Source: Adiantum capillus-veneris
Taxonomy: Eukaryota; Streptophyta; Polypodiopsida; Polypodiales; Pteridaceae
Reading direction: 5' to 3'
Length of the DNA: 64,000 nucleotides
NCBI GenBank assembly: GCA_014529385.2
Contig: CM043967.1
Coordinates: 80,922,278 to 80,986,277, forward strand
Made by a program: the position numbers and the translations under genes. The notes under the pieces are model-generated. The model saw nothing but the letters and a program-made list of their open reading frames with translations. It was not told the origin of the DNA and did no database searches. Each line of letters opens with the position of its first letter. Within the stretch, counting starts at the first letter, position 1. Positions 36,511-47,799 of the stretch are shown one piece after another.

Positions 36511-37224
36511 TTTCACGTCACTGCCTATTCCCATGCTACAACACAATGACAAAAGGCTACGAGTGAAGCCGCTTCCCTCCATGGCAACGACAGTGGTCCC
36601 GAGAGGAGATCCTACCTTGCCCACCTACAGAGTTCAAAAATGGCATGTCCTAATTGCAGCAAAGCCTATTCTTTTCACATAGTTGGCTGGTCGTGTAAGA
36701 TCGGCTTGGCTTGAAATGCCAGGAATGTCACCGACAAAGGAGTAGGAGGAGCTAGGAACCCGTAGCAAAGGCATTGCAGCAAATGTAGTAGCTTCCATAG
36801 CACCGATGGCAAAGGCAACCAGGGCTCTGTCTCCACTTGATGCTGATCAAATCCCTTCGTTCGGCCTCTCGGTCCCAAAATCAATCTGATATGTAGGGAA
36901 GTGTGACGACGGTGGCAAACAAGAAGGTAGGCAGCGTGCGGTGAGGAGGAGAGGTAGCGTGGGTGGCAACCTCTCCTGCGTTTATTTTATTGAGCAAGAC
37001 AGGGAGGCCGCCACGGTCCAGGTGCTAGCTTAGAAGGGTGTCGGCTATCAAAGATTGGCAAGAAATCGAGCCTTGTTTTTCCCCATAATTTTCGTGTTCT
37101 CTGTACAGTTTGTCGTCTCTCTTGCCTTACGATATGCCTGCACCTAATCTTGAGTTTGAGCTCCCATCACCCTCACTTTAAGCATTGGCTCAAACAGTAA
37201 TATAGCAAAAAGGAAGTAACACGA

Positions 37225-37570
37225 GAGAGTAAATTATAATCATTACACGATTCCAAATCTAATGTATCCATAATACTATGGTTGCTTGCATTTGGAGCAG
37301 ATGAGTTGGCTAAACCATTCAAGTCCTCCAGGGACGCACTAGTAGGGGAGCCTTTTCCTGCATGCCCAGTAGCCAAAGAAGTTTTGCTTTCAATCCTAGT
37401 AACCAAAGATGTTTTGTCATTTCCAAGTCTCTGCTAGTGATCATCAGCCCTACGAGATTCTTCCGGAAAGGGTATAACTACTATAGCTTCAGACAACCTA
37501 CTAGGAGGCATGGTTGAATGGTACCTCATCAGAACTCTAGCAGCATAACTTGGAAGGTCAACACTATCAA
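37225..37570 (-). pseudogene. Exon-like open stretch, unknown protein
   Basis: Minus-strand translation from about 37565 gives 'DLPSYAARVLMRYHSTMPP', 'SEAIVVIPFPEESRRADDH', one TAG stop, then 'SLEDLNGLANSSAPNASNH'. Composition is protein-like and unlike the flanking DNA, but I recognise no family. It may be an exon of a host gene, a captured gene fragment or chance. Confidence 0.3.
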
Positions 37571-37639
37571 GAGTCCCTCGTGAAATATTCACTGAAGACC
37601 AGAAAGGTAGACAAGGTTAGGCTTCTAGCTTCCTTTGCA

Positions 37640-37645
<6 letters not shown>

Positions 37646-37706
<61 letters not shown>
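37646..37706. repeat. (GA)n followed by a poly-G tract
   Basis: About 32 bp GA then about 29 G residues. Confidence 0.95.
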
Positions 37707-37707
<1 letters not shown>

Positions 37708-38277
37708 AATAGTGAGTGTCACCACGGGTGAAGTCCATGGTTTCTCTCAAGCTGCAGAAGTGCCTGGTAGCCAGTATTCTCAAATGTGCGATGGCCCAAT
37801 CCCAATGAGGTCAATGAGATTTCCATGGCCAATTCACTTTCAGTATGGTAGGACATCACCAAGATCATCAAAGATGGTTTTGTAATTTGGAAGCTAACCA
37901 ATATTTACTATAAGCCAAGGATGAAGTGTGGTTCCATCCAAGGTCGTGTGGCTGAGATGCATGCGTGTTCTACGTTGACTTCTTTGTGGATAGTATCAGC
38001 ACTTCAAAGGCTAAAAAGGCACGCAAGAATACATTTTCAAATCAGTTTGAATCTCAGAGAGCCCAAGGAAGAAAGGCTATTTGTTAGAGGAAGGGTACAA
38101 GAAGGGAAGAGCTATTGGTGTCGAAGCTGCTCTACTTATAGTCGCCTTCAGCAAGACCACAAAGATATCCAAGAACTAGGCGATATTTTTTTAGGACTTT
38201 AATTTTGTAGGATTTTACATTCATACTCGCATGTGTCTATCATCAACGCAAATGACATTTGAGTCTTTGACTATGGG
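37707..38277. other. Unassigned DNA
   Basis: Open stretches on the plus strand (to 37885 and 37921-38202) are readable but match nothing I know. Confidence 0.3.
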
Positions 38278-38289
38278 GGCGGGGGGGGG

Positions 38290-38339
<50 letters not shown>
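38278..38339. repeat. Poly-G and (GA)n tract at the 3' side of the LINE
   Basis: G-rich run followed by about 45 bp GA ending 'gatagttagatag'. On the minus strand this gives the LINE a (CT)n-type end instead of poly(A). Confidence 0.9.
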
Positions 38340-38340
<1 letters not shown>

Positions 38341-38401
38341 TTAGATAGTTCTATTATCATCTTGGGAGGTCAAATATGACCTATGGGACCAAATGAACAT
38401 T

Positions 38402-41400
38402 TCACGTGGTGTGAGTGGAGTTCATAAGTGACTCTCGATGCTCAAAAATGGCTGAAATGAGCGTCGCAATAGAGAGTCCACATCGTAGTTGGGAGAGGAA
38501 GGTATGTAGGGAGAGATCATGGCTGAATATATGGGGAAAAGAGGACCTAATGTGGTCAAAAGCTGAGCACTCAAGTAGTGTGTGGTACTCACTCTCTCGC
38601 ACTTGACGAGGGCATAAGGTGCAAAGTCGATGACACTCCTCGCCAGTGCCCCAACGTCCTGTCTCGCAGCGTAGAGAATGGGATCTAAGACGAATGGAGG
38701 CAATGGTGCGGATCGCACTCAACGGGATGGGCTCAAGGATGTAGGAATGGGTTCGGTTACCTCGTTTCGAGAAGAAGAGAGATTTGTAGTTTGGGGCAAC
38801 GTGTGTGGTGTAATGGTTGAAGCGAGAACCTCCGGATTTCTCCCAAGCCGTGATACATTGGCGTTGTAAGAAGGCTTCATTAACTTGGGAGTCGATCGAC
38901 GCATCCTTGACCAAGTTACATGCATCCCATCTTCCAAACCATTTCTTGATATCAAGCATCCACCCCGAACTTAGTATTTTGCTCTTGCATGTCTTTTGAA
39001 CCATTTGACTTGCTTCATATGCGATTCTAGGAAGTCGATGCAAAGGGCTACGTTGTGTCTTACGCATGTACTCCACAACCCTTTGCATGCCCAAGACCTC
39101 AATGGGAAGCAATCCGGACTCAAGAAGTAAGAGCATGTAGGGTGTTTGTGTCTTGACTTGGAGAAAGTTGGTGAGAAAACGCTTTTGGACATTCTCAAAC
39201 TCTTTCCAAGTAGACTTCCTGATGCTTCCACCCCACACCTCCACTCCATAAAGAATCACCGGTGTCACCAATGTGTCAAAGAGGTACTTTTTGAGAGCCC
39301 AACACTTGATCTCTCTTGCATTGCACATGTTCTCAAATGCATAATAGGCCCTCTTTCCGGCTTCCAAGCGACGCATTGCACAATCCTTACATTTATGATT
39401 GGATGGAACCTCAAGGCCAAGGTACTTGAAGTGATCTACCACTTCAATTTTCTCATTGTTATATACAATGCATGGATTTTCATCATTGAGGGTCTTTACA
39501 AGCATAACCTTGGTTTTGGATCCATTCACGATCAGCCCGCTATGTAGGCAAAAGCGTTCCAAGACACTCATAAGCTTTTGTGCATCTTCTAAGGTATGTG
39601 CCAAGAGCACTACATCATCGGCATAAAGCAAAAGCATGATCACCGCATTTCCAATCTTAACCTCTTCTATGCCTTCTTGCTGCATAAAGTCAAGAACCAT
39701 GCATTCCAATTCATCAATGAGTAGCCCAAAGAGGGTTGGGGAAAGTGGGCATCCTTGTTTGACACCAATAGTGCTTGCAAAAAATTCTGAAATTCCATCT
39801 CCCATACGTAATCGACATATCACTTTTTGGTAGATGCGAAAGACTACATGCATAAATTCTCTCGGCACTTGAAGGCTTTGCATACGTCTCCAAAGATTTC
39901 CTCGCGGTACCATGTCAAAAGCTTTCTTGAAATCCACAAAGCAACAATACAACTTTTTTCCTTTCAATCGAGACGCTTCCATAAGAACTCGAAGAGTGAC
40001 AAGGTGATCAATAGTGCTATGATGCTTTCGAAAACCTGCTTGGCCAAGTGCATGTTTGCCATTATTTTCAGCCCATTCACTTATCTTCATCTCCATGATA
40101 CATCCAAATAACTTTTCCATTAAAGAACCAACCATTATAGTGTGATAGTTGTTCACATTGTTTACATCTCCTCCTTTGTGCAAAGGTTTGATCCAATTTG
40201 CACTCCAATCATGAGGCATGCCATACTGAAGTGCAAGGTTAAACATATCGCATATCCAATATCGTGTTTTCTTGCTTGTCCATTTAATCATTTCAGCCTT
40301 GACACCTTGAAGGTCACCTGCCTTACGAGTAGCAAGTTTCTCAAGAGCGCGGCATACATCTTCAATGGTAAAGAAGGGAGACATAAATGGAAGGGAGCTA
40401 CGACACTCCATCTTATCAACATTCGGTTGCTCATAGAGATTCTTACAATGCATATACATATCCTCAAGAGTCAAGTCACCAAAGCTCTCAACGCGCTTGC
40501 CTTTTAGATTTTGCCAAAACTTGCCACATGCATGTGCTTTCTCTTGTGCTAAAAGAAGTTGTTTTTCGACTTCCCACCTTCTCGTCTTCTTTTGAACAAG
40601 TGCTTTGTATGTGTGTGAACATTCCAAGTAAACTTCCTTGTCTTTGATTGCATCCAATCTTAGCAAGTGTTTTCGGGCTTGACTACATTCCATGTCAAAC
40701 CATTTCTTCTTGGTGCTACCCTTCTTAGACCTTTTGCAAGACATGTGTTTCACCGAAAAGCATTCCTTCGCACAAGAGAAAATTACTTCTTTGAAAACTT
40801 TCCACTTGCATTCTAATGTTGGGCTCTCTTGATGCTCTATCATGCTTAACATTTGGTCCACCATATCAGCATATATAAGTGCTCGTTTGAAGTCTAGACG
40901 TAGGTACAAATGATTCACATCATGATTGGAGGCTACATGCTCGGGCCGTTTACCACACTTGAGGTCAATACATAACATCCTATGATCCGATTCTGGATTC
41001 CATTCACCAAGTGTAAAGCTTTGTATGCATTCTAGAGTGGCTTCCGAGAACAATATATAGTCAATCACGCTAGCACCGTTGTGCTTTCTACATGTAAAGT
41101 CATTGGTGCCTTGCCATAGAGATACACCATTTGCAATGAGCATTCCGGTACTATTGCACATATGTAGAAGTGACTTTCCATAGTGATCCACTTCTTTTGC
41201 ATCATTAGAACTTCGATTATACATGTATGAGTCATCCATTCTTCTTGAGACATGCAGCATGTCTACTTGTTGTGTGTCGTGTTGTAGCATATTTGTGCGA
41301 GCATTCATGTCTACAAAAACAATGACTTCACCTTGATCCTTGTAATGAGCAATGTCTTCCTCTAGTTCAACAAAGGGCTGATCTCTATCCATATTCAAGC

Positions 41401-41782
41401 AAGCATCAAAGTTGGAGTCATAGTGAGGAATGTAGCAACCGGCCACAAACATGACTTGACCATTTGGTGGGCTGATTTTCAGCCATAATTAGCGTTTATA
41501 CTTATCTTCTTTGACAATGGAAACATCTTTCAAACCCTTTTTGGTCATACATGCTACGCCTCCTTGGCCTCTTCGTTGCTTTGCATTTTTGGCCCACATC
41601 AAAGAATGCACATCGTATTTGTCAAATCCAAGAATTCGTTGCGCATCATGTTCCCATGTTTCGACAAGAAGTATCACATTGGAGTCATTGGTAAGCTCAT
41701 CAATGCCAATTCCCGCATTCCATGGATACCCGTTACAATTCCAAAAGCTTATTCGCAAGCGTGAGTTGGTCTCATAGATCAT
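38402..41782 (-). pseudogene. LINE ORF2: endonuclease-reverse transcriptase with one internal stop
   Basis: About 1,126 codons. The N-terminal APE-type endonuclease shows 'ISFWNCNGYPWN', 'VILLVETWEHDA', 'VIVFVDMNART' and 'SDHRMLCIDLKCG', i.e. the Asn, Glu, Asp/Asn and His residues of the family. RT shows 'GFRKHHSTIDHLVTLRVL', 'CCFVDFKKAFDMVPRGNLW', 'IGVKQGCPLSPTLFG' and the catalytic 'LLYADDVVLLAHT'. The C-terminus has a Cys/His motif 'LCTLCPRQ' … 'EYHTLLEC'. A TAA at 41491-41489 interrupts the endonuclease where the 61.3-kb copy has Tyr, so it is a single nonsense change; a second segment of 1,016 codons from the ATG at 41452 is fully open. Target-primed reverse transcription would need readthrough or help in trans. 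Confidence 0.93.
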
Positions 41783-41788
41783 GTGTCC

Positions 41789-42679
41789 CTATTTGTTGGG
41801 TGGACTTGCATCCTCCTTAAGTGGCTTTTCTTCTTGAGGTGATACCTTAACCTTCTTGCTTCTTTCCTCATATGCTTTGCGACGTACATTTTGTTGCATA
41901 ATAGCGCGATCCTCATATACATTACAACCTGTTCCTTTGAGGTAGATCCAACCATTGTCAAGGATGATCTTTCTCTTTACCTCATCAGCCATGGTACATA
42001 CAATAGGTCTTTCTCCCGAGCGAGGGACTCCTTGTTTTCCAACTCGATGTGCACCATAAGCCATGATTCCTGACATGCCAAAGTGTGTAGCAAAAAACTC
42101 TTCAATAGCAACTGCAAGAGATTGGGGTGTTTCCATGCTTTCCTCCTTGATTCCACGAATGACGATGTTCTTTGAGCGTTTTTGTCGTTCGTGCAATTCT
42201 TGAGTGTCCACATTCTCTACATTCTTTGCTTGGACAATGGCTTGCGTGATAGGAGATGTAGAAACCACATTATCCTTACATATATCAGCCCATGATTTGG
42301 ATGCATTTCTCATCTCACATACATCATGTCGTATTGTATCTATTGTTTCCTCTTTCAATACATGATCACTCTCAACTTTGCTCAAGCGCTCTTTCAATAC
42401 ATTCATGTCAACAAGAGAGCATTTACATTCTTGAACTTCATTCTCAAGATGCATCAAGCGTGTTGTTTGCATTTCAAGAACCTTCTTGAGGTGCTCATTC
42501 TCCACAACGAGAACTCTTAAAGTACCATTCTCCATTGCAAGTGCGCGCAACTCTTCACCTTGTTTGTTGACGGTTTCTTGTAACGAGATCAAGTAAGCCA
42601 TGATCATTGCTTCCATTGTTGTAGATGATGTGGTTGGATTAGCATCCAAATTCCTTGGAGATTTTGCATCATTCTCCAT
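41789..42679 (-). CDS. LINE ORF1 protein, coiled coil plus RRM-like domain
   Basis: 296 residues from the first in-frame ATG (42679); the frame is open slightly further but only from a TTG. Residues about 20-125 form leucine/isoleucine heptads ('LISLQETVNKQGEELRAL', 'LKKVLEMQTTRLMHLENEV'), a likely trimerising coiled coil. Residues about 165-245 match the RRM-like fold of animal L1 ORF1p ('SKNIVIRGIKEESMETPQ', 'AYGAHRVGKQG', 'RPIVCTM', 'KRKIILDNGWIYLKGTG'), and a basic tail follows. The family is a nucleic-acid chaperone that coats the LINE RNA. No CCHC knuckle, which most plant L1 ORF1 proteins carry, is visible. Confidence 0.88.
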   Translation of the reverse strand: MENDAKSPRNLDANPTTSSTTMEAMIMAYLISLQETVNKQGEELRALAMENGTLRVLVVENEHLKKVLEMQTTRLMHLENEVQECKCSLVDMNVLKERLSKVESDHVLKEETIDTIRHDVCEMRNASKSWADICKDNVVSTSPITQAIVQAKNVENVDTQELHERQKRSKNIVIRGIKEESMETPQSLAVAIEEFFATHFGMSGIMAYGAHRVGKQGVPRSGERPIVCTMADEVKRKIILDNGWIYLKGTGCNVYEDRAIMQQNVRRKAYEERSKKVKVSPQEEKPLKEDASPPNK

Positions 42680-42729
42680 GGCGAGTGTGGCTTTTCCACC
42701 CTTGCGAGTTTTGTCTGACAAAGCCTTCC

Positions 42730-42732
<3 letters not shown>

Positions 42733-42819
<87 letters not shown>
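42733..42819. repeat. Compound (CA)n(GA)n microsatellite at the LINE 5' side
   Basis: About 35 bp CA then about 50 bp GA on the plus strand, starting about 50 bp upstream of the ORF1 ATG, with essentially no 5' UTR between. Confidence 0.95.
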
Positions 42820-42821
<2 letters not shown>

Positions 42822-44030
42822 ATGTTAGAGTTCAAACCTTTCTGGTGGCGAAAGGGAGCCCACACCCCTTTAGTTTAGTAGTAGTGAGCTCTTGTATCAA
42901 CCCTTTATTAGTCTTTAAATTTTTCCTCTAGTGTTAAGCTCTAGCTTTAGAGTAGCTTCAATTTGGAAAAAAAGTTATTCCTTGAAATAATTGAAGCATG
43001 CCTCTTGATCATGAGGATATGCTATTAATAGACTGCCATAAGAGCATGGTCACATGATGCATATTTTTCAATTACTTTTCAAATAACTATCCACCAATTA
43101 TGAGATTCATGGGCTTTGTAGTTGTGAGCATAGTAGAACTATGTTGGGGGCCGCAAGCACCATGCCAAAATCAACATACTTACATTATTAACCCCTTCCT
43201 TACTTTGATGAGGATGGTTGCAAGAAACTTTTCGCACATATGGACCAAGCAAAGATGTGAAGGTAGTGGCAACTAGATGCTATCACCTACATTATGCACA
43301 TAACTGACCTCCATGTGGCGGTCGATGTAGGAAAATGTGATTTTAGTTATTATGCTTGAACACGACATGGAGCGCTGCTTCCCTTTGTAATTAATGCTAG
43401 GCATTATCACCTTAGTTATCATTTATGAATAACTAGGTGATCTCACTTGACCATCACCTAAACAAACACCGCCAAAAAAGACTTCCATTAACCCAAAGAA
43501 AGATGAAGATTGTGTGCACAAGTTTTGTATGGGTGGTATGGAAGGACGCTCTACTGTGATGCATCACTATGTGCCATCTATGGACTTTGGAATTTCCCCT
43601 TGAGAGTCATCTAACTCTCTCTTTACAAAAGTTTCGCTTTAAGTGCTCACAAACTTACTTCCTTAGCTTCTCTATAATAGACACTAGTACCTTCCGTCCT
43701 TCTCCAGCTTTTGCAAGAAAATAGATTTCCATGGATATGCATATCTCTATCTTTAGTCCTCTTCCTAGCCACGAGGTTATGTTGATGTTAGAATGTAGTA
43801 TGTTTGAGTTCAAGGTTATTCTTTGAAAGAGGATTTTGAGCCTATGGGAGACCATGTATATTTGCGTCCTTTGATAGTTTGGAAGCACAAGTCACGTTTG
43901 GAGGCCGTAAACATAGATGACGGAGAAGATGCATATGTGAAGTTGAAAATAATAAAAATCTACTTTTGAATATGCTTTCTTGCGTGATCATGAGTTGCAT
44001 CAATTTTCGAACATGGATATGTTCAAGGTG
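42820..44030. other. No gene recognised
   Basis: Non-coding DNA with no repeat partner seen. It separates the LINE from the truncated integrase end of the Tat-like element. Confidence 0.4.
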
Positions 44031-44035
44031 CTTTG

Positions 44036-47000
44036 CTAGGTGGCGCTCAATTTTGTATTAGCTCGGAAACAATTTCTCGGAGTTTGGGATTCCTCGGCCA
44101 TTAGATGCTTATCCCAATCACTTGTGTGGTTATTCACCTGCTTTGTGATGATCTGACAGATCATGCCGTTTACCTTTTCTACTAGACCATTGCACTGTGG
44201 ATAGTATGGAGTGGAGTGTTGGTGTGCGATACCTAGCTTTTTCATTAGTTCTCCCATTAAGTTGCCTCTAAAACCTCGTCCTCTATCATATATTATCTCC
44301 AAAGGTGTGCCAAAGCGGCAACAAATGTGCTCAAATATGAACTTTGCCACTTGTTGGGTTGTAATGTGCGTGGTGGCTATTGCTTCCACCCATCGGGTCA
44401 TATAGTCTACACCAACTAGAATGTATAGTTTACCCGACTAGGCCCTTGGTAAAGGACCAATTGCATCTATTCCCCACTTCTCAAATGGGCCATATGAGAT
44501 GATAGGAGTCTGTGGCTCATAGGTTAGTGTTCGATCACTGGATACTTGACAAGCTCTGCATGTTTGACACCAATGATGCATATCTTGTTTAGACTAGGCC
44601 AAGAGAATCCTGACTGTAGAATCTTCCTACTAGTAATATCTAGAGCAAAGTGGCCACCGCAAACACCATTATGGCAACTTGAGATTACCTCTGTGATTTC
44701 ACTAGAGATTGGCACTCGCCCGAGAATCTAGTCTTTTCCCTTGTAGTACAAGGTGCTAGTTATAAGGTGGTATCTTGTTGCCTTTCGGACAAGCCATTGT
44801 TTCTGGCCCTTGGTATACCCTTTAGGACATTCTCATGTATTTAAGAAGCTGATGATATCAGGCATAGCATCGCTACCCTGAAAGAGGGGGAGCTTCAGTT
44901 TGATTGCTCCTATGGGAACATCTTGTATTTCTTCTTTGGCTAGAGCATCTGCTTCTTGATTTTTTGCCCTAGGGACATGAAATAGCTGCACCGTTTCAAA
45001 CTTTCTTAAAAGATCCTTAACTTGGCGTAATTGGCCAAGCAAAACCTGATTTTTACAAACCCAAGTGTCATTTATGTGCTTAATCAAGAGCATGGCATCA
45101 CCAAACACATATAGGCGCTGAACCCCTTGCAAAACACATCATTCTAATCCAAGAATTAGGGCTGTGTACTCTGCTTCGCTGTTGGATTGGGAGTGTAGTA
45201 ACTGCCCAATAGAGAAGACCTTTCCCTTTTGCTCATTGAAATGGCGATGCCAGCTGCAGCCTGGTCCACTATTCTTTTGTAAGCTCCATCAAAGAAAAGA
45301 GAGTGAGCTCTTTCTAGCTTAGGAACTTCTACCATTGGTGTCACTCCTTTGCCTTCTATGCTAACTTTTAGCTTCTTCTCATAGTGACGATGAGTAAGAA
45401 TACCTACTAGACTAGCTCTGGTGGAGTTCTCCACTTGCATAGTGTAATCAAACTCTTGTAATCTAACGAGCCACTTAGAGATTCTAGAAGAGACATCCAT
45501 GTGTTGCATCACATACGAAAAGACCTCTTCCATTGTTAGAATTACGAAGGGTCTAGACAATAGATAAGAGCAAAACTTTGTAGTGGCAAACATCAATGCA
45601 AGCACCATGTGCTCTACCGTGGTGAATCCTTTTTCTGATGGGGTCATGACACCACTAGAGAAGTATATATGACACATGAAAGAGGTTTGGGGGTCCTTCT
45701 GCATTAGTACGGCCCCAAGTGTATCACCTCATACACTGGGGTTGACATAAAATGGCCTGTCCCATCTAGGGGGTGCAATGGCAGGAAGTGAAGCCAAGAT
45801 CTATTTCACTTCACTAAACCGTTGCTCATTTTGTTCATTCCATAGGAAGACATCTCTATGGGTGACTTGTTGTAAAGGGAGAACCGCTGGAGGGAGCAAG
45901 TTAATGAACATGCTCAAGTACCTTATCTTCTGAAGGAAAGAGACCAATTGCTTAGATGTTGTGGGTGATGACAAAGATACTAAAGCTTGAACCTTGCTTG
46001 GGTCAGCCTCAATTCCTTTGGCTGAAATTACATGGCCGAGAAGAGTGACCTTGCTTTCACCAATGTGGCACTTATCTATGTTAAGCTGGCCACCCAAGGT
46101 TTGCCTAACCAGGCCATCATAAACCTTGCTCAAATGGAGGGAGCGAGAACCGTAGATGCAGAAATCATCAATGAAAACCCGTATTGACTTACCAAAGTGT
46201 GGCTGGAAGACAAATATTACATAGCATTGGAATGTGACCGGAGCATTGGTGATGCCAAAAGGCATCACTTTGTAAGCAAAACATCCCCATGGTGTTATAA
46301 AGGTTGTCTTTTTTTGGTCTTCTTCTGCAATGTTAATCTGGAAGTAGCCTAAGTAGCCATCACATACTGTGTAGCACTCATGTCTTGCTACCTCGTTGAG
46401 AATCTCGTCTTGGAATTGGAGGGGAAAACGATCCCTCTTTGTTGCTGCATTGAGAGGTTTGTAGTCTACAGAAACTCTCCACTTACCGTTCTTCTTTGGC
46501 GTGACCACCACTAGAGAGACCCACTCTGAGTCTTTGATGGGGTAAATGAAACCTGCCTATAGCAGATTCCTTACCTCTTTGAGCAATGCCTCTTGCCGAA
46601 CTACTCCAAGCCTTCTGAGCTTTTGCACTACAGGATTACTTCCTTCCTTGAGTCTTATGTGGTGTTGCACCCTGTGATGCCTGTGATCTTGTCATAACCA
46701 TCAATGAAAAGTGTGGTGAATTTACCCAGGATAGAGATGCATTCTTCTTTCTCTTCACTAGCAAACTCACTGGAGAGCATTCGATGTAACTTACTTGTAT
46801 CCACCAAGGATTGCATACCTGATGGTCCCTCTTGGTTCTCTGGTGGTGCTTCAGATTGTGTCAATCTCTTTGGATTTCTGAGGATGACTCCCATCACTTC
46901 GATGCTACTGTCTCTCTTCTCAGTTGTTGTCGTCTCTTCTCACGAGGTGGTCAAAGAGTCACTGGTGAACTCATCTTCTGATGCCTCCAAGATCATGTTG

Positions 47001-47793
47001 TGTTGCTTACAAATCTTCACATCGTAGAATATGGGCTTTCCCTTAGCATCCATCATCTGGATCATTCTGGTACTCCAATCCTGCTTTGCCTCCATAGCCA
47101 TGAGCCATGGCCTTCCAAGAATTATAGGGTAGCCCTCCCCTTTGTGTGGCATGACAAAAATATCTACCTCCACTTCTGTGTTGAATGCCTTCACCTTGAC
47201 TACATCCAGAATACCCTCACATTTCACTTTGATGTTATTTGCCATTTTAGCTCGGCAGGTGCCGACCTACTTACCTCTAGGCCTAAATGGTGCATCATTT
47301 TTTCACTCATGACACGTATTTGTGCGCCACCATCTATGTAGATGTTTGAGATACGTTGCCCCTTGATGTGGACATCCATGATAGGTAGGATGTCGTCTAG
47401 ATTCCTCCTAGAGATAGCCCCAGCTATCCTTGGTCTTGACTTTTTAGTACTTACCATCTTCGTCCGTTGTCTCCTCATCCTTGGTGCAAGATGGAGTAAT
47501 TGGGGCTAGGTTATTTTTGGACCCTGCATCAAAACATCTTGAACTAGGTCATATGGTTTGACATACTTGTCGAGAGAAAAATCCACGATGTCGATCTTCT
47601 GTCGAGGCTTAGATGCGTGCCTTTCATGTTTTATTTGGTTGAACTTGACTTTGGCTCCCCGTTCTCCATCTTTCTCCATTTGGTTGCCCGAAAGCGTCTT
47701 TTTCACCATCGGTAAGTGAATCAGCTTTCTTTTGGGTTTTGCTTGCAAACATAAGTCATCCATGTATAGTTGAAACTGCTCGTGAAGTTTCAT
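44036..47793 (-). pseudogene. Tat-like Ty3/gypsy pol with two RNase H domains, decayed
   Basis: Pieces in order on the minus strand begin with a gag-pol linker (47793-47506). The protease is 'IYIDGGAQIRVMSEKM' (usual D-S-G is D-G-G) with 'YPIILGRPWLMAM' (47478-46940). RT is 'VVTPKKNGKWRVSVDYKPLN' to 'RVFIDDFCIYG' (46511-45801). The first RNase H includes 'FTTVEHMVLALMFATTKF'. A second, archaeal-like RNase H shows 'SLFFDGAYK', 'YVFGDAMLLIKHINDTW' and 'HVPRAKNQEADALAKEE' (45340-44833). Integrase zinc finger (44715-44524) and core 'RWVEAIATTHITTQQVAKF' (44401-44036) follow. Stops and frameshifts separate most pieces, and the element stops inside integrase. Dual RNase H is the hallmark of the Tat lineage. 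Confidence 0.88.
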
Positions 47794-47799
47794 GTCATT

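Larger units (their letters stand above)
38340..42732 (-). mobile_element. Nearly intact LINE (L1/Tx1-like), two ORFs
   Basis: ORF1 (42679-41789) and ORF2 (41782-38402) are separated by six bases. The only evident lesion is one in-frame stop in ORF2. The element sits between two (GA)n-containing tracts (38291-38338 and 42772-42819). No poly(A) tail is visible; its 3' side ends in TAACTATCTCT and a (CT)n tract on the minus strand. Three other related copies occur in the window (21996-23098, 29255-29560, 61319-63808), so the family has been active locally. Confidence 0.9.
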
